Shown piece by piece: positions 38,139-46,785 of a stretch of 54,521 bases of DNA (position 1 is its first letter; each line of letters begins with the position of its first letter). The notes beneath the pieces were generated by a model. The model made no database searches, was not told the DNA's origin, and was given only the letters and a program-made list of their open reading frames with translations. A program made the position numbers and the translations under genes. Location of the stretch: the NCBI GenBank assembly GCA_035536915.1, contig DATLNE010000036.1, positions 1 to 54,521 on the forward strand, given 5' to 3'. The DNA is from Acidimicrobiales bacterium (GTDB lineage: Bacteria > Actinomycetota > Acidimicrobiia > Acidimicrobiales > JAHWLA01).

Positions 38139-38500
38139 TGGCCCGCATCCAGTTGCGCGACCTGTGCGGCGCCCGTTCCGGCGACAAGGGCGATATCAGC
38201 GACCTGTCGTTGTTCGCCGACGACGAGGCTGCCTACGAGGCCATCCGTCGCGAGGTCACGGCCGAGCGCGTGAAAGCTCATTTCGGCGAGCTGGTACAGG
38301 GCGACGTGGAGCGCTACGAAGCGCGCAACGTGCTGGCCCTGAAGTTCGTCATGCACGACGCCTTGGGCGGCGGGGCCCCGCGCTCCCTGCGCAGCGACAA
38401 CCTGGGCAAGACCCATGCCGCCTCGCTGTTGCGCATGGAGATCGACGTGCCCGACGAGGTGGCGGCAAGCGCTCGCCGCCGAGCCCGCCCGCCTCGCTAG
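38138..38500 (+). CDS. AtuA C-terminal-like domain protein
   Basis: A 120-residue protein beginning MARIQLRDLCGARSGDKGD. The ARSGDKGD motif is typical of the C-terminal domain of AtuA-like proteins, here a separate gene. It overlaps the upstream stop by one base (TGATG), so the two probably form one complex. Confidence 0.82.
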   Translation: MARIQLRDLCGARSGDKGDISDLSLFADDEAAYEAIRREVTAERVKAHFGELVQGDVERYEARNVLALKFVMHDALGGGAPRSLRSDNLGKTHAASLLRMEIDVPDEVAASARRRARPPR

Positions 38501-39579
38501 GCGCCCAGCGAACGCAAGCGGGCGACTACACGCGGGAAGGCGTCGGCGAAGGCATCGACGTCTTCCTCGGTCGTGGACCACCCGACCGAGAGCCGCAGGG
38601 AGCGCTCGGCCTCCACGCCCATGGCGGCCAACACGGGCGAGGGTTCCAGCGACTCCGACGAACAGGCCGAGCCGGAGTGGGCGGCGATGCCTGCTTGGTC
38701 GAGGCCCAGGAGGACCGCCTCGGCTTCCACGCCGTCGATGCCGACGCAGAGGATGTGGGGGAGGGCGTCGTCGGGGTCGCCGTAGCGGGTGACACCGTCG
38801 ACGGCGCAGGCGGCGGCGGCCAACCGCTGCACCAATGGACGGGTGTCGACCAGTGGCGCTTCGGCGGCAGTGCCGAAGCCGATGATGGCGGGCACGTTCT
38901 CCATGCCCGCCCGCCGAGCCCGCTCCTGCTCGCCACCCACGATGAAGGGGTCGAGGCGCAGGCCCCTGCGCACCACCAGTGCGCCGATCCCCTTGGGTCC
39001 GCCGAACTTGTGGGCGCTGACCGACAGGAGGTCGGCTTCGAGGCCGCGGAAGTCGACGGGCACCCGCCCCACAGCCTGGGCGGCGTCGACGTGCACGAGC
39101 ACGTTGCGCTCCCGGCAGCGCTCGACCACCTCGCGCACCGGCTGCAACGTGCCCACTTCGTGGTTGCCCCACTGGCAGTGCACGAGGCGGGCGCTGCGGT
39201 CGAGCGCCTCGTCGACCGAGGCGAGGTCGATGCGACCAACGCCGTCGACGGCAAGGTCGATCATCTCGTGGCGGGCGGCGGAGTCGCGCACCGCCGAGTG
39301 CTCGACGGGCGCCAGTGCGACCGGCCCACCTGCGCCGAATGACACGGCGTTGATGGCTTCGGTGGCGCCGCTGGTGAACACGACCTCGCGGGGCCGGGCA
39401 CCGACCAGTGCGGCCACCTGCTCCCGGGCGTGCTCGACAGCGGCGCGGGCCATGCGTCCCTCGGTATGCACCCGGCCGGGGTCGGCGGCCTGCTCGCCGA
39501 CCAGCCAGGGCAGCATGGCCTCGACCACCTCGGGTCGGGCTGGCGAGGTGGAGGCGTGGTCGAGGTAGTGGCGGCCCAC
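38497..39579 (-). CDS. cysteine desulfurase
   Basis: A PLP enzyme that takes sulfur from cysteine for Fe-S clusters or tRNA thiolation. The 360-residue IscS/NifS-type protein has PLP Lys191 in SVSAHKFGGPKG and the persulfide Cys306 in HSGSACSSES. Convergent with the AtuA gene (4-nt overlap). Downstream of the SufR-like regulator on the same strand, 14 nt apart, so likely one operon. Confidence 0.93.
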   Translation of the reverse strand: MGRHYLDHASTSPARPEVVEAMLPWLVGEQAADPGRVHTEGRMARAAVEHAREQVAALVGARPREVVFTSGATEAINAVSFGAGGPVALAPVEHSAVRDSAARHEMIDLAVDGVGRIDLASVDEALDRSARLVHCQWGNHEVGTLQPVREVVERCRERNVLVHVDAAQAVGRVPVDFRGLEADLLSVSAHKFGGPKGIGALVVRRGLRLDPFIVGGEQERARRAGMENVPAIIGFGTAAEAPLVDTRPLVQRLAAAACAVDGVTRYGDPDDALPHILCVGIDGVEAEAVLLGLDQAGIAAHSGSACSSESLEPSPVLAAMGVEAERSLRLSVGWSTTEEDVDAFADAFPRVVARLRSLGA

Positions 39580-39593
39580 TCGGCCCTCTACGC

Positions 39594-40289
39594 CTAGGCC
39601 AGCGAGGTGACGCAGGCGTCGTCGCCCAGCGCGCGCGAGGCGGTTGTGGTCGGCACGGCGTTGCCGTAGAGGCCGGCCAGCATGCCGCGCACCATGCCGC
39701 GGTCGACGGCGCAGATCACCGGGTGCTGGGTGGCCGTCTCACCGAAGGGGCAGTGGTCGGCGATGATCGCCAGCGACCCGCCGCGGGCCTCGGCGTGGGC
39801 GGCGAAGCCGTGGGCGGTGAGGGCGTCGGCCACGGCGTGGAGGGCGTTGCGGAACGAGCGTTGCCCTTCGCCGGGCGCCATGTGCTCGGCCAGGGAACGG
39901 CCGTATTGCTCGCCCACCTGCTCGGCCATGGCCTCGGCCTGCTCGGCCGGGATCAGCGCCAGCGCCTTGCCCAGCAGGGTGACCAACAGGTCGTCGCGGG
40001 GAGCGGGGAACTCGAGGGCGGTGTCGCGCGCCGCGCTGCGGTACCGCTTCGACGGGCGCCCGGCGCCGGTGCCGCCCCGTGCGACGTGCACTTCGAGGTA
40101 CCCGCCGGCGGCCAGCTTGTCGAGGTGGTGGCGGGCCACGTTGGGGTGGAGCTCGAAGCGTTCGGCCACTTCGGCGGCGGTGACGCCCCGTTCGCCTTCA
40201 CGGGCGAAGAGGTAGATATCACGCCGGGTCGGGTCGCCGAAGGCCGACGTGACCGCGATGACTGCGGCCGAGAACTGAGCGTCGTCCAC
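39594..40289 (-). CDS. SufR-like Fe-S-sensing transcriptional regulator
   Basis: A 231-residue regulator with an N-terminal winged helix (FGDPTRRDIYLFAREG and HPNVARHHLDKLAAGGYLEV) and a C-terminal Cys motif: Cys180-x12-Cys193 plus Cys226, as in SufR-type proteins that bind an Fe-S cluster. It probably represses Fe-S biogenesis genes when clusters are plentiful. TAGAAT at 40296-40301 (minus) lies 6 nt before the GTG, predicting a leaderless mRNA. Divergent from mrp. Confidence 0.85.
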   Translation of the reverse strand: MDDAQFSAAVIAVTSAFGDPTRRDIYLFAREGERGVTAAEVAERFELHPNVARHHLDKLAAGGYLEVHVARGGTGAGRPSKRYRSAARDTALEFPAPRDDLLVTLLGKALALIPAEQAEAMAEQVGEQYGRSLAEHMAPGEGQRSFRNALHAVADALTAHGFAAHAEARGGSLAIIADHCPFGETATQHPVICAVDRGMVRGMLAGLYGNAVPTTTASRALGDDACVTSLA

Positions 40290-40295
40290 CCCGGT

Positions 40296-40314
40296 ATTCT
40301 ACCTATCGAGATAG
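40296..40314. promoter_or_regulatory. sufR -10 box and adjacent operator palindrome
   Basis: TAGAAT (minus, 40301 to 40296) places the transcript start on GTG 40289. CTATC-GA-GATAG at 40303-40314 is a perfect inverted repeat upstream of it and 23 nt before the mrp GTG, well placed to control both genes. Confidence 0.5.
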
Positions 40315-40336
40315 TGGAAATCCCCCCGGAGGCTTG

Positions 40337-41494
40337 GTGCCCACCGAAGCGCAGATAATCGAGGCATTGCGGCCGGTCGAGGACCCGGAGCTCCACCTGA
40401 GCATCGTCGACCTCGGCATGGTCAAGAAGGTCGACCTCCGGCGGGGCACGATCTCCGTCCTCATCGCCCTCACCGTTCCCGGCTGCCCCCTGCGGGCCGA
40501 GATCACCTCGCGGGTCACCGCCGCGCTGCTGCCGCTCGACGGCGTCAAGGACGTGAAGGTCGACATGACCGTCATGACCGACGAGGAACGGGCCGCCGTG
40601 CGCGAGCGCATGGGCGCGGCCCAAGGCGGCGGCGGCCACGCGGGCCACTCGCACGCGGGCGGCGGGCAGAAGCTGGGCCACGAGGACGGCCGCCCCAATC
40701 CGTTCATGGCCGCAGGCTCGAAGACTCGGGTGCTCGGTATTTCGTCTGGCAAGGGTGGGGTCGGCAAGTCGTCGGTCACCGTCAACGCCGCAGTGGCACT
40801 GGCCCGCCAGGGCTACGACGTGGCCGTGCTCGACGCCGACGTGTACGGGTTCTCGGTCCCCAAGATGCTCGGCATCACCCAGGACCCCGTCGTCATCGAC
40901 GACATGATCGTGCCGCCCGAGGCGCATGGCGTGAAGGTCATCTCCATCGGGTTCTTCGTGGAGGAAAACCAGCCGGTGATGTGGCGGGGGCCGATGCTGC
41001 ACAAAGCGCTCGAGCAGTTCCTGGTCGACGTCTACTGGGGCGAGCCCGACTACCTGCTGATCGACATGCCGCCCGGCACCGGCGACGTGGCGCTGTCGAT
41101 GGCGCAATACCTGCCCAAGTCGGAGATGTTCGTGGTGACCACCCCGCAGGCCGCTGCCCAGCGGGTGGCCCAGCGCACGGCGTTCATGGCCAAGAAGGTC
41201 AACCTGCCGCTGCGGGGGGTCATCGAGAACATGGCGTGGTTCACCGGCGACGACGGCAAGCGCTACGAAATCTTCGGCCGCGGCGGCGGCGCTGCGCTGG
41301 CCCAGGAGTTGGGCGTGCCGCTCATCGGCCAGGTGCCGCTGGTGCCCGACCTGCGCGAGGGCGGCGACATCGGCCTGCCGGTCACGGTGTCCGATCCTGA
41401 CGGCGAGGCCGCGCAGGCCTTCGACGTCATCGCCAAAGAGCTGGTGAACATGGGCCCGGCGCGCATCTTCCGCCCGGAGCTGAAGATCACCTGA
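40337..41494 (+). CDS. mrp: Mrp/ApbC Fe-S carrier P-loop ATPase
   Basis: A 385-residue Fe-S cluster carrier. The N-terminal DUF59/MIP18 domain (about 1-75) is joined by a His/Gly-rich linker (GGGGHAGHSHAGGG) to the ParA-like domain with deviant Walker A SSGKGGVGKSS. The C-terminal CxxC of many Mrp proteins is not present. GTG 40337 has GGAGG at 40328-40332. The stop overlaps the next ATG (TGATG). Confidence 0.93.
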   Translation: MPTEAQIIEALRPVEDPELHLSIVDLGMVKKVDLRRGTISVLIALTVPGCPLRAEITSRVTAALLPLDGVKDVKVDMTVMTDEERAAVRERMGAAQGGGGHAGHSHAGGGQKLGHEDGRPNPFMAAGSKTRVLGISSGKGGVGKSSVTVNAAVALARQGYDVAVLDADVYGFSVPKMLGITQDPVVIDDMIVPPEAHGVKVISIGFFVEENQPVMWRGPMLHKALEQFLVDVYWGEPDYLLIDMPPGTGDVALSMAQYLPKSEMFVVTTPQAAAQRVAQRTAFMAKKVNLPLRGVIENMAWFTGDDGKRYEIFGRGGGAALAQELGVPLIGQVPLVPDLREGGDIGLPVTVSDPDGEAAQAFDVIAKELVNMGPARIFRPELKIT

Positions 41495-42180
41495 TGGAGA
41501 GCGAGGGCGTCCCGGTCGGCCGGCGGGTCGTCCTCGGGATGCTCGGGCTGGGCGCCGTCGGGGTGCTGTTCGGCTCCAAGGTCACCGACACCGTGAACGG
41601 CCTGTTCTCGCCGCTCGGGGCCGCGCTGCCTGCGGCAGGCGGCTTCCGCATCTACACGGTGACCGGCTCCTTGCCTGCGCGCTCGGAGGCGGAGTACCGG
41701 CTCAAGGTGACGGGCCTGGTCGACCGGCCGTTGGAACTGACGGTGGCCGACCTGCGGGCGATGCCTCGCACCCGGTTCGTCAAGGACTTCCAGTGCGTGA
41801 CCGGGTGGCGTGTGCCCGACGTGCCGTGGACGGGCGTGGCCTTGTCGGCCCTGCTCGACGCCGCCGGGGTGCAGGCGGCAGGCAAGGCGCTGCGCTTCGT
41901 GTCGTTCGACGGCGCCTACACCGAGAGCCTCACCCTGGAGCAGGCCCGCCGGCCCGACATGGTCGTGGCCTACGAGATGTACGACAAGCCGGTGACCCGG
42001 GCCCACGGGGGGCCGGTGCGGCTCTATACGGCGCCTATGTACGGCTACAAGTCGTGCAAGTGGCTGGCCGAGATCGAGGTCACGCCTCGGGTGGTCCCGG
42101 GCTACTGGGAGTTGCGGGGCTACGACATCGACGCCTGGATCGGGAAGTCGAACGGGCGGGACGATGCTCCCGTCGACTGA
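41494..42180 (+). CDS. molybdopterin-dependent oxidoreductase (YedY/SUOX family)
   Basis: A 228-residue sulfite-oxidase-fold protein with a Tat-like N-terminus (Arg10-Arg11 then a hydrophobic stretch) and Mo-ligand Cys101 in DFQCVTGWRV. YGYKSCKW is also conserved in the family. In relatives this partners with a heme-b membrane protein; here the next gene is one. Substrate unknown; methionine-sulfoxide or sulfite-type chemistry is possible. Confidence 0.9.
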   Translation: MESEGVPVGRRVVLGMLGLGAVGVLFGSKVTDTVNGLFSPLGAALPAAGGFRIYTVTGSLPARSEAEYRLKVTGLVDRPLELTVADLRAMPRTRFVKDFQCVTGWRVPDVPWTGVALSALLDAAGVQAAGKALRFVSFDGAYTESLTLEQARRPDMVVAYEMYDKPVTRAHGGPVRLYTAPMYGYKSCKWLAEIEVTPRVVPGYWELRGYDIDAWIGKSNGRDDAPVD

Positions 42181-42751
42181 GGGCGTGCGCTTCGACCGGG
42201 TGGAGCGGTGGTTCCACTGGGCCAACGCCGTGCTGTTCCTCGTGCTGCTGGCGAGTGCCGCCGCCCTCTACCTCGACCCGCTATCGCGGCTGGTGGGCCG
42301 CCGGGCGCTGGTGCGCGACATCCACGTGTACTCCGGGCTGGCGCTCCCGGTGGTGTGGGTGCTGGCGTTCGGACCTCTGCGCACGGTGGCGCTGCGCGCC
42401 GACGTCCGTCGCCTCAACCGGTGGACGGCAGACGACTGGCATTGGGTGCGGTCCTTTGGGCGCGACCCCTACGCCAAGGTCGGCAAGTTCAACCCCGGCC
42501 AGAAGCTGAACGCGGCGATCATCGCCGGTGCCGTCCCCGTCCTGCTCGGCACCGGCGTGATCATGCGCTGGTTCACCCCGTTCCCACTGACGTGGCGCAC
42601 GGGCGCCACCTTCGTCCACGACTGGTTGGCCGTGGTCGTGTTCGCCTTCACCGTCGGCCACATCGGCAAGGCGCTCTCCCACCCGAGTGCGCTGCGAGCC
42701 ATGTGGTCGGGGTCGGCGAAGCCCGTCAGTCCTCCGGCTCGATCCCGCTGA
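42164..42751 (+). CDS. cytochrome b561-type membrane subunit
   Basis: A 195-residue four-helix protein of the cytochrome b561/formate dehydrogenase gamma type. Candidate heme ligands: His in ERWFHWANA, DIHVYSG, FVHDWLA and VGHIGKALSHP. It overlaps the Mo enzyme by 17 nt and probably passes electrons between quinone and the Mo protein. Confidence 0.88.
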   Translation: MLPSTEGVRFDRVERWFHWANAVLFLVLLASAAALYLDPLSRLVGRRALVRDIHVYSGLALPVVWVLAFGPLRTVALRADVRRLNRWTADDWHWVRSFGRDPYAKVGKFNPGQKLNAAIIAGAVPVLLGTGVIMRWFTPFPLTWRTGATFVHDWLAVVVFAFTVGHIGKALSHPSALRAMWSGSAKPVSPPARSR

Positions 42752-42974
42752 TCAAGGTGCCGGGGTCGACCCCCAGCGCCTTGCCCAGCCGCACGATGTT
42801 TATGAGCGCCACGTTGCGTTCGCCGCGCTCCAGCGAGCCCACGTAGGTGCGGTGCAAGCCCGCCCGTCGTGCCAACGCCTCCTGTGACAGTCCCAGCTCG
42901 ATACGTCGCGTCCTGACCCGTTGCCCGAAGGCAAAGGTAGGCGCGCCCGCGTTTTCGGTTCCCATGTCACCCAT
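42726..42974 (-). CDS. XRE-family small regulator
   Basis: An 82-residue HTH protein: RVRTRRIELGLSQEALARRA and LHRTYVGSLERGERNVALIN. It is a stand-alone Cro/CI domain. ATG 42974 has GGGG about 9 nt upstream; ATG 42965 is also possible. The 3' end overlaps the cytochrome b gene by 26 nt. Targets unknown. Confidence 0.85.
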   Translation of the reverse strand: MGDMGTENAGAPTFAFGQRVRTRRIELGLSQEALARRAGLHRTYVGSLERGERNVALINIVRLGKALGVDPGTLISGIEPED

Positions 42975-43074
42975 TCGAGACGCCCCGCCGTCTATGTGTC
43001 GACAGCCCATGCGTAGCAGTTTGCCTACTCCACGCCTCCTTCGGCGCGTCCTGGGGCGCTTCGGGGGTCGATTT

Positions 43075-43100
43075 CCGGGGTGACGGGGCTGTCACCCCGG
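43075..43100 (+). promoter_or_regulatory. strong hairpin with T-tracts upstream of kinase gene
   Basis: CCGGGGTGAC 43075-43084 pairs with GTCACCCCGG 43091-43100 (6-nt loop). Downstream lie T5 (43113-43117) and T6 (43125-43130) runs, rare in this GC-rich DNA. It may terminate leftover transcription or act as an attenuator before 43234. Confidence 0.45.
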
Positions 43101-43233
43101 GCGGCGGCGTTCCTTTTTCCAAAGTTTTTTCGCGACGTGAGGGCGGTTCGTACGAGCTACTGGGTGCAGGTGGAGTCAACGAAGGGGTCGCCCAGTGGGA
43201 CGCACGGAGACGGTAAGAGGAGGGCGGGGGAGC

Positions 43234-45168
43234 GTGCAGCGCTCGACGCCGCCCCCTGGCGCCGTCGGGCTGCTCACCCAGGTGGCCATGGCAGCCAACT
43301 CGGCGTTGTCGCCGCCCGAGCTGCTGTGGAGCATCGCCCGGCTGACCATGGAGGCCTTGGCCGCCGAGGGGGCGTCGGTCCTGTTGGCCGACGCCGAACG
43401 GGGGGCGCTGGTCCCCATGTGCACCGTGGGCCACGGCGTCGAGGTCCAGTCGGTTCCCTTGGTGGAGGCGCCGATGGCGCGGGGTGCCGACGTGTTGGCC
43501 CCCTTGGCCGTCGACGGCCGGCCTGTCGGCGTGTTCGTCGTGGTGGGGGCGGGTGCCGACGCCGCCGATGTGGTGGCTGCCGTGGCGGCGCTGGCCTCGA
43601 TCGCCCTGCGCAACGCCCGATTGGTGGAGCGGTCCGAGGCCAAGGCGGCGACGCTGGCCCGGCTGGTGGCCGTGGCCGCCGAGCTGAACGCCACGTCGTC
43701 CCTGGCCGGCGTGGTCGAACGCGTGCGTGCCGCCTATGCAGACCTGTTGGGAGCGGCGGCGTGCGACGTGCGCGTGCGGCCGTCGAATACTCCGGCGAGT
43801 GGGGCCGATCGGGTTCCCGGAACCACTCGTCGGGCGGTCCCGTCCGTGTCCCACCCCGTCGCGGACGGCGACCACCGGACCGTCGAGCTCGAGCCTTCCC
43901 AGCCCTCGAGCTCGACGGTCCATTTCCCTTTGCGCACGGCCGACGGATTCCTCGGCTACGTGGTGGTGGAGCGGGGGCAGGTGGCGATCGACGACCTGGA
44001 GACGGGCCAAGCCTTGGCTGACCTGGCCGCCGCGGCCATCGCCCGGGCGCAGATGGGCGACCGGCTGCGCCTGCAGTTGCACGAGGCCGAGGCGCTGGCC
44101 CGGTTGTCGGAGGTGGTGGCGGGCGCCGGGGGGCTGACCGTCGCCGTGCGTGAGCTCAACCGCACGCTGCCCCGTGACCTGGGGATCAGGCTGCGGTCGA
44201 TCTCGCTGGCCAACGCCGAGTTGCGCCTGGCCGTGGGCGGACGGGTGCCCGACGCCGATGAGTTGGAGGCCATCCGATCGTGGCGGGCCGTGCTGGGCAA
44301 GGGCGGTAAGCCGTTGGCGCCCCGACCGGTGGCCGGCGGCTTGTTGGTGCCTGTGGCCCATCGGAGCAAGGTGCACGGGGCCCTGCGCGTGTCGCTGGCG
44401 GGCGGTCCGACGGTGGATGTGGTGACCGAGGATCTGCTCCTCGCCATCGGCGCCGGGTGCGCGGAGCTGGTGCACAAGGCGGGGCTGCAACGAAGCCTGG
44501 CCGAGAGCGAGCGGCGCCTGGCGGTGGCGGTCGAGCGTGACCGCATCGCCCAGGACCTGCACGACTCGGTGGGGCAGCTCATCACCGCCATGGGCATGCG
44601 GTTGGCCCAGTACGTGGCGGACGCGCCCGACAAGGTGTGGCGGGCGCGGTTGGAGGAGCTGCTGCAGATGGCGGGGCGGGGCAACCGTGAGGTTCGGCAG
44701 TCGGTGTATGCGCTGCTGTTCCTGCAGGCACGGGGGGCTGCCCTGCCCTCGTCCATCCGCGAGCTGTGCAACAAGTTCGAGACGACGACCGGCCTACCGG
44801 TGCGGTTCGTGCTGCACGGCACGCCAGTGCCGCTGGCGGCACCAAAAGAGGATGCGCTGTTCCGCACTGCGCACGAGGCATTGGTGAACGTCGAGCGGCA
44901 TGCCCGAGCGTCGATGGTCACGGTGCACCTGACGTACGGGCCGGAGGGCGCGCTGCTGACGATTCGAGACGACGGGGTGGGATTGGGCCACCGCGACCCG
45001 TTCGGCCGGTCGGGCCACTTCGGCATCCGGGCCATGCAGCGGCGGTTGGAGGACACCGGCGGCGAATTGCGGGTCCGCAATGCCGCGCCGCGTGGGGTGT
45101 TGGTCGAGGCTCGCATTCCCAAGAAGAAGGGAGCAGCCCGTGCCGCCGGTACGAGTCGTGGTCGTTGA
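43234..45168 (+). CDS. GAF-containing NarL-type sensor histidine kinase
   Basis: A 644-residue soluble kinase. The N-terminal region contains two GAF-like segments (about 10-140 and 145-290) and a further variable domain, then HisKA_3 with phosphoacceptor His in RDRIAQDLHDSVGQ, and an ATPase with N-box HEALVNVERHARAS and DDGVG. No membrane helix, so it senses a cytoplasmic signal. GTG 43234 follows AGGAGGG/GGGGGAG; an earlier GTG at 43195 is possible. Overlaps the response regulator by 29 nt. Confidence 0.9.
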   Translation: MQRSTPPPGAVGLLTQVAMAANSALSPPELLWSIARLTMEALAAEGASVLLADAERGALVPMCTVGHGVEVQSVPLVEAPMARGADVLAPLAVDGRPVGVFVVVGAGADAADVVAAVAALASIALRNARLVERSEAKAATLARLVAVAAELNATSSLAGVVERVRAAYADLLGAAACDVRVRPSNTPASGADRVPGTTRRAVPSVSHPVADGDHRTVELEPSQPSSSTVHFPLRTADGFLGYVVVERGQVAIDDLETGQALADLAAAAIARAQMGDRLRLQLHEAEALARLSEVVAGAGGLTVAVRELNRTLPRDLGIRLRSISLANAELRLAVGGRVPDADELEAIRSWRAVLGKGGKPLAPRPVAGGLLVPVAHRSKVHGALRVSLAGGPTVDVVTEDLLLAIGAGCAELVHKAGLQRSLAESERRLAVAVERDRIAQDLHDSVGQLITAMGMRLAQYVADAPDKVWRARLEELLQMAGRGNREVRQSVYALLFLQARGAALPSSIRELCNKFETTTGLPVRFVLHGTPVPLAAPKEDALFRTAHEALVNVERHARASMVTVHLTYGPEGALLTIRDDGVGLGHRDPFGRSGHFGIRAMQRRLEDTGGELRVRNAAPRGVLVEARIPKKKGAARAAGTSRGR

Positions 45169-45775
45169 CGACCACGAGATCGTTCGGGCGGGCCTGGCGG
45201 CCATGCTCGGGCGAGAGCCCGATATCCACGTGGTGGCCACGGCATCGACGGGCGAAGAGGCGTTGGACCTGATCACCGAGCTCCGGCCGGAAGTGGCAGT
45301 TGTCGACTACTCGCTGCCGCGCATGAGCGGCGTCGAGGTGTGCGAAGAAGTGACACGCCGTTTCGAAGAAGTGGGCGTGGTGATGCTCACGAACTTCAGC
45401 CACGACGAAGTGATTCTCAAGGCGGTCGAAGCCGGGGCGCGGGCGTACGTGTGCAAGGACGTCGACGGGTTCGAGCTCAAGCGCGCTATCCGCGCTGTCG
45501 CAAAAGGAGATGCGGTCTTGGACCCGAAGGTGACGGGCCGGGTGCTCCGCTGGGCCCATCGGCGCAACACAGGCTACGGCGACGACTCGTTGTCGATGCG
45601 AGAGATCGAGGTGCTCCGCCTGGTGGCCAAGGGCGGCACCAACAAGGACATCGCCGCCGCCATGTGCGTCAGCGAGAACACGGTCAAGACCTACTTGCGC
45701 CGTGCATTGGAAAAGCTCAATTGCCACAGCCGGTCGGAAGCGGCGGCGACGGCAGCAAAGAGGGGGTTGCTGTGA
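45140..45775 (+). CDS. NarL/LuxR-type response regulator
   Basis: A 211-residue partner of the preceding kinase. Receiver: VVVDDHE, phosphoacceptor Asp in AVVDYSLPRM, and Lys in YVCKD. C-terminal LuxR HTH with SMREIEVLRLVAKG and SENTVKTYLRRALEKL. GTG 45140 has GGGAGCA upstream. The stop overlaps the lysyl-oxidase-like gene (GTGA), suggesting one operon. Confidence 0.93.
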   Translation: MPPVRVVVVDDHEIVRAGLAAMLGREPDIHVVATASTGEEALDLITELRPEVAVVDYSLPRMSGVEVCEEVTRRFEEVGVVMLTNFSHDEVILKAVEAGARAYVCKDVDGFELKRAIRAVAKGDAVLDPKVTGRVLRWAHRRNTGYGDDSLSMREIEVLRLVAKGGTNKDIAAAMCVSENTVKTYLRRALEKLNCHSRSEAAATAAKRGLL

Positions 45776-46659
45776 GGACGTCAAAAAGACAACGCCGACT
45801 CGTCGGGGCGCTCGTGGGATCCGTCGTCGTGCTCATACCGTGGTACCCGGCGCAGAGCGCGGCGCCTGTGCCGCCGTCGTGCGATCCGACGACACCGACC
45901 GTCGGGGCGGAGGCATGTATCGGGGTGCTGACAGGCGACCCGGGCGACCCGTTTGCGCCCCAGCGCACATATCCCGATCTCAGCCCAAACGTCACAGAGG
46001 TCGAGGCCTACCCGCCGGTGCTCGGGTACGACGAGGCCACCCAGACGTTCACATACGGTCCGAACGACCTGTATTTCGACACCCACGCCCGCAACCTGGG
46101 CTCCGTCCCCCTCGACCTGGTAGCCGACGATCCGAGCAACGTCAACGGTTCGTCGGTGTCGCAGTGCGTGTCGTGGACGACGAACCTCGGCTGTCGGGAG
46201 CGCGTCACAGTCGGCGGCTTTGTGTGGCACGACATCCACACACATTTCCATTTTGAGGATTTTGCCAGTTACGAACTGCGCCGTCTGCGCCGCAATGGCA
46301 CGGTCGACTACCGTCAGCGCGGCCTCATCGCCACCAGCGAAAAAGTCTCGTTCTGCCTCCTCGACTCGATCCGGATACGCGACGACAGCTCGCCGGTGCT
46401 GCGTTACACGAGTTGCACACACGCCCAGGAAGGCATTTCCCCAGGCTGGGCCGACATCTACGGCAGCAACCTGGAAGGCCAGTCTGTGTCGTTGGCGGGC
46501 GTCTCCGACGGTCGATACGCCCTGGTCATAAACATGAATCCGGGAGGCCACGTGCTGGAGACCGACGCCACCAACAACCGGGTCGTCGCCATTGTGGAGA
46601 TGACGAACCTGGCTACCCCGGAGCCCACAGTGTCGATCGTCGATCGGTTCTGGAATTGA
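45772..46659 (+). CDS. secreted lysyl-oxidase-like protein, paralog 2
   Basis: A 295-residue exported protein with a signal peptide (about 1-29, ending AQSA). The His cluster FVWHDIHTHFHFEDFASYEL matches paralog 1 and resembles the lysyl oxidase copper site. Shared downstream motifs include GLIATSEKVSFCLLDS, EGISPGWADIYG and HVLETDATNN. GTG overlaps the response regulator stop, so its dose is tied to the two-component system. Copper and amine-oxidase activity are inferred. Confidence 0.82.
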   Translation: MRTSKRQRRLVGALVGSVVVLIPWYPAQSAAPVPPSCDPTTPTVGAEACIGVLTGDPGDPFAPQRTYPDLSPNVTEVEAYPPVLGYDEATQTFTYGPNDLYFDTHARNLGSVPLDLVADDPSNVNGSSVSQCVSWTTNLGCRERVTVGGFVWHDIHTHFHFEDFASYELRRLRRNGTVDYRQRGLIATSEKVSFCLLDSIRIRDDSSPVLRYTSCTHAQEGISPGWADIYGSNLEGQSVSLAGVSDGRYALVINMNPGGHVLETDATNNRVVAIVEMTNLATPEPTVSIVDRFWN

Positions 46660-46671
46660 CCAAAAAGTTTG

Positions 46672-46685
46672 CCGCCTCTCGGCGG
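46672..46685 (+). terminator. hairpin after lysyl-oxidase-like gene
   Basis: CCGCC 46672-46676 pairs with GGCGG 46681-46685 around TCTC, followed by TTTC. An alternative overlapping stem is CCTCTC 46675-46680 with GAGAGG 46690-46695. Confidence 0.45.
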
Positions 46686-46785
46686 TTTCGAGAGGACAAC
46701 CTCAGCGGCCCGGCGAACCGTCTAGTGGCGGAATCCAAGGAGCCATCCGCGCGCCCCTCAGTAGGCCGACCATCGAAGGAGCAGC

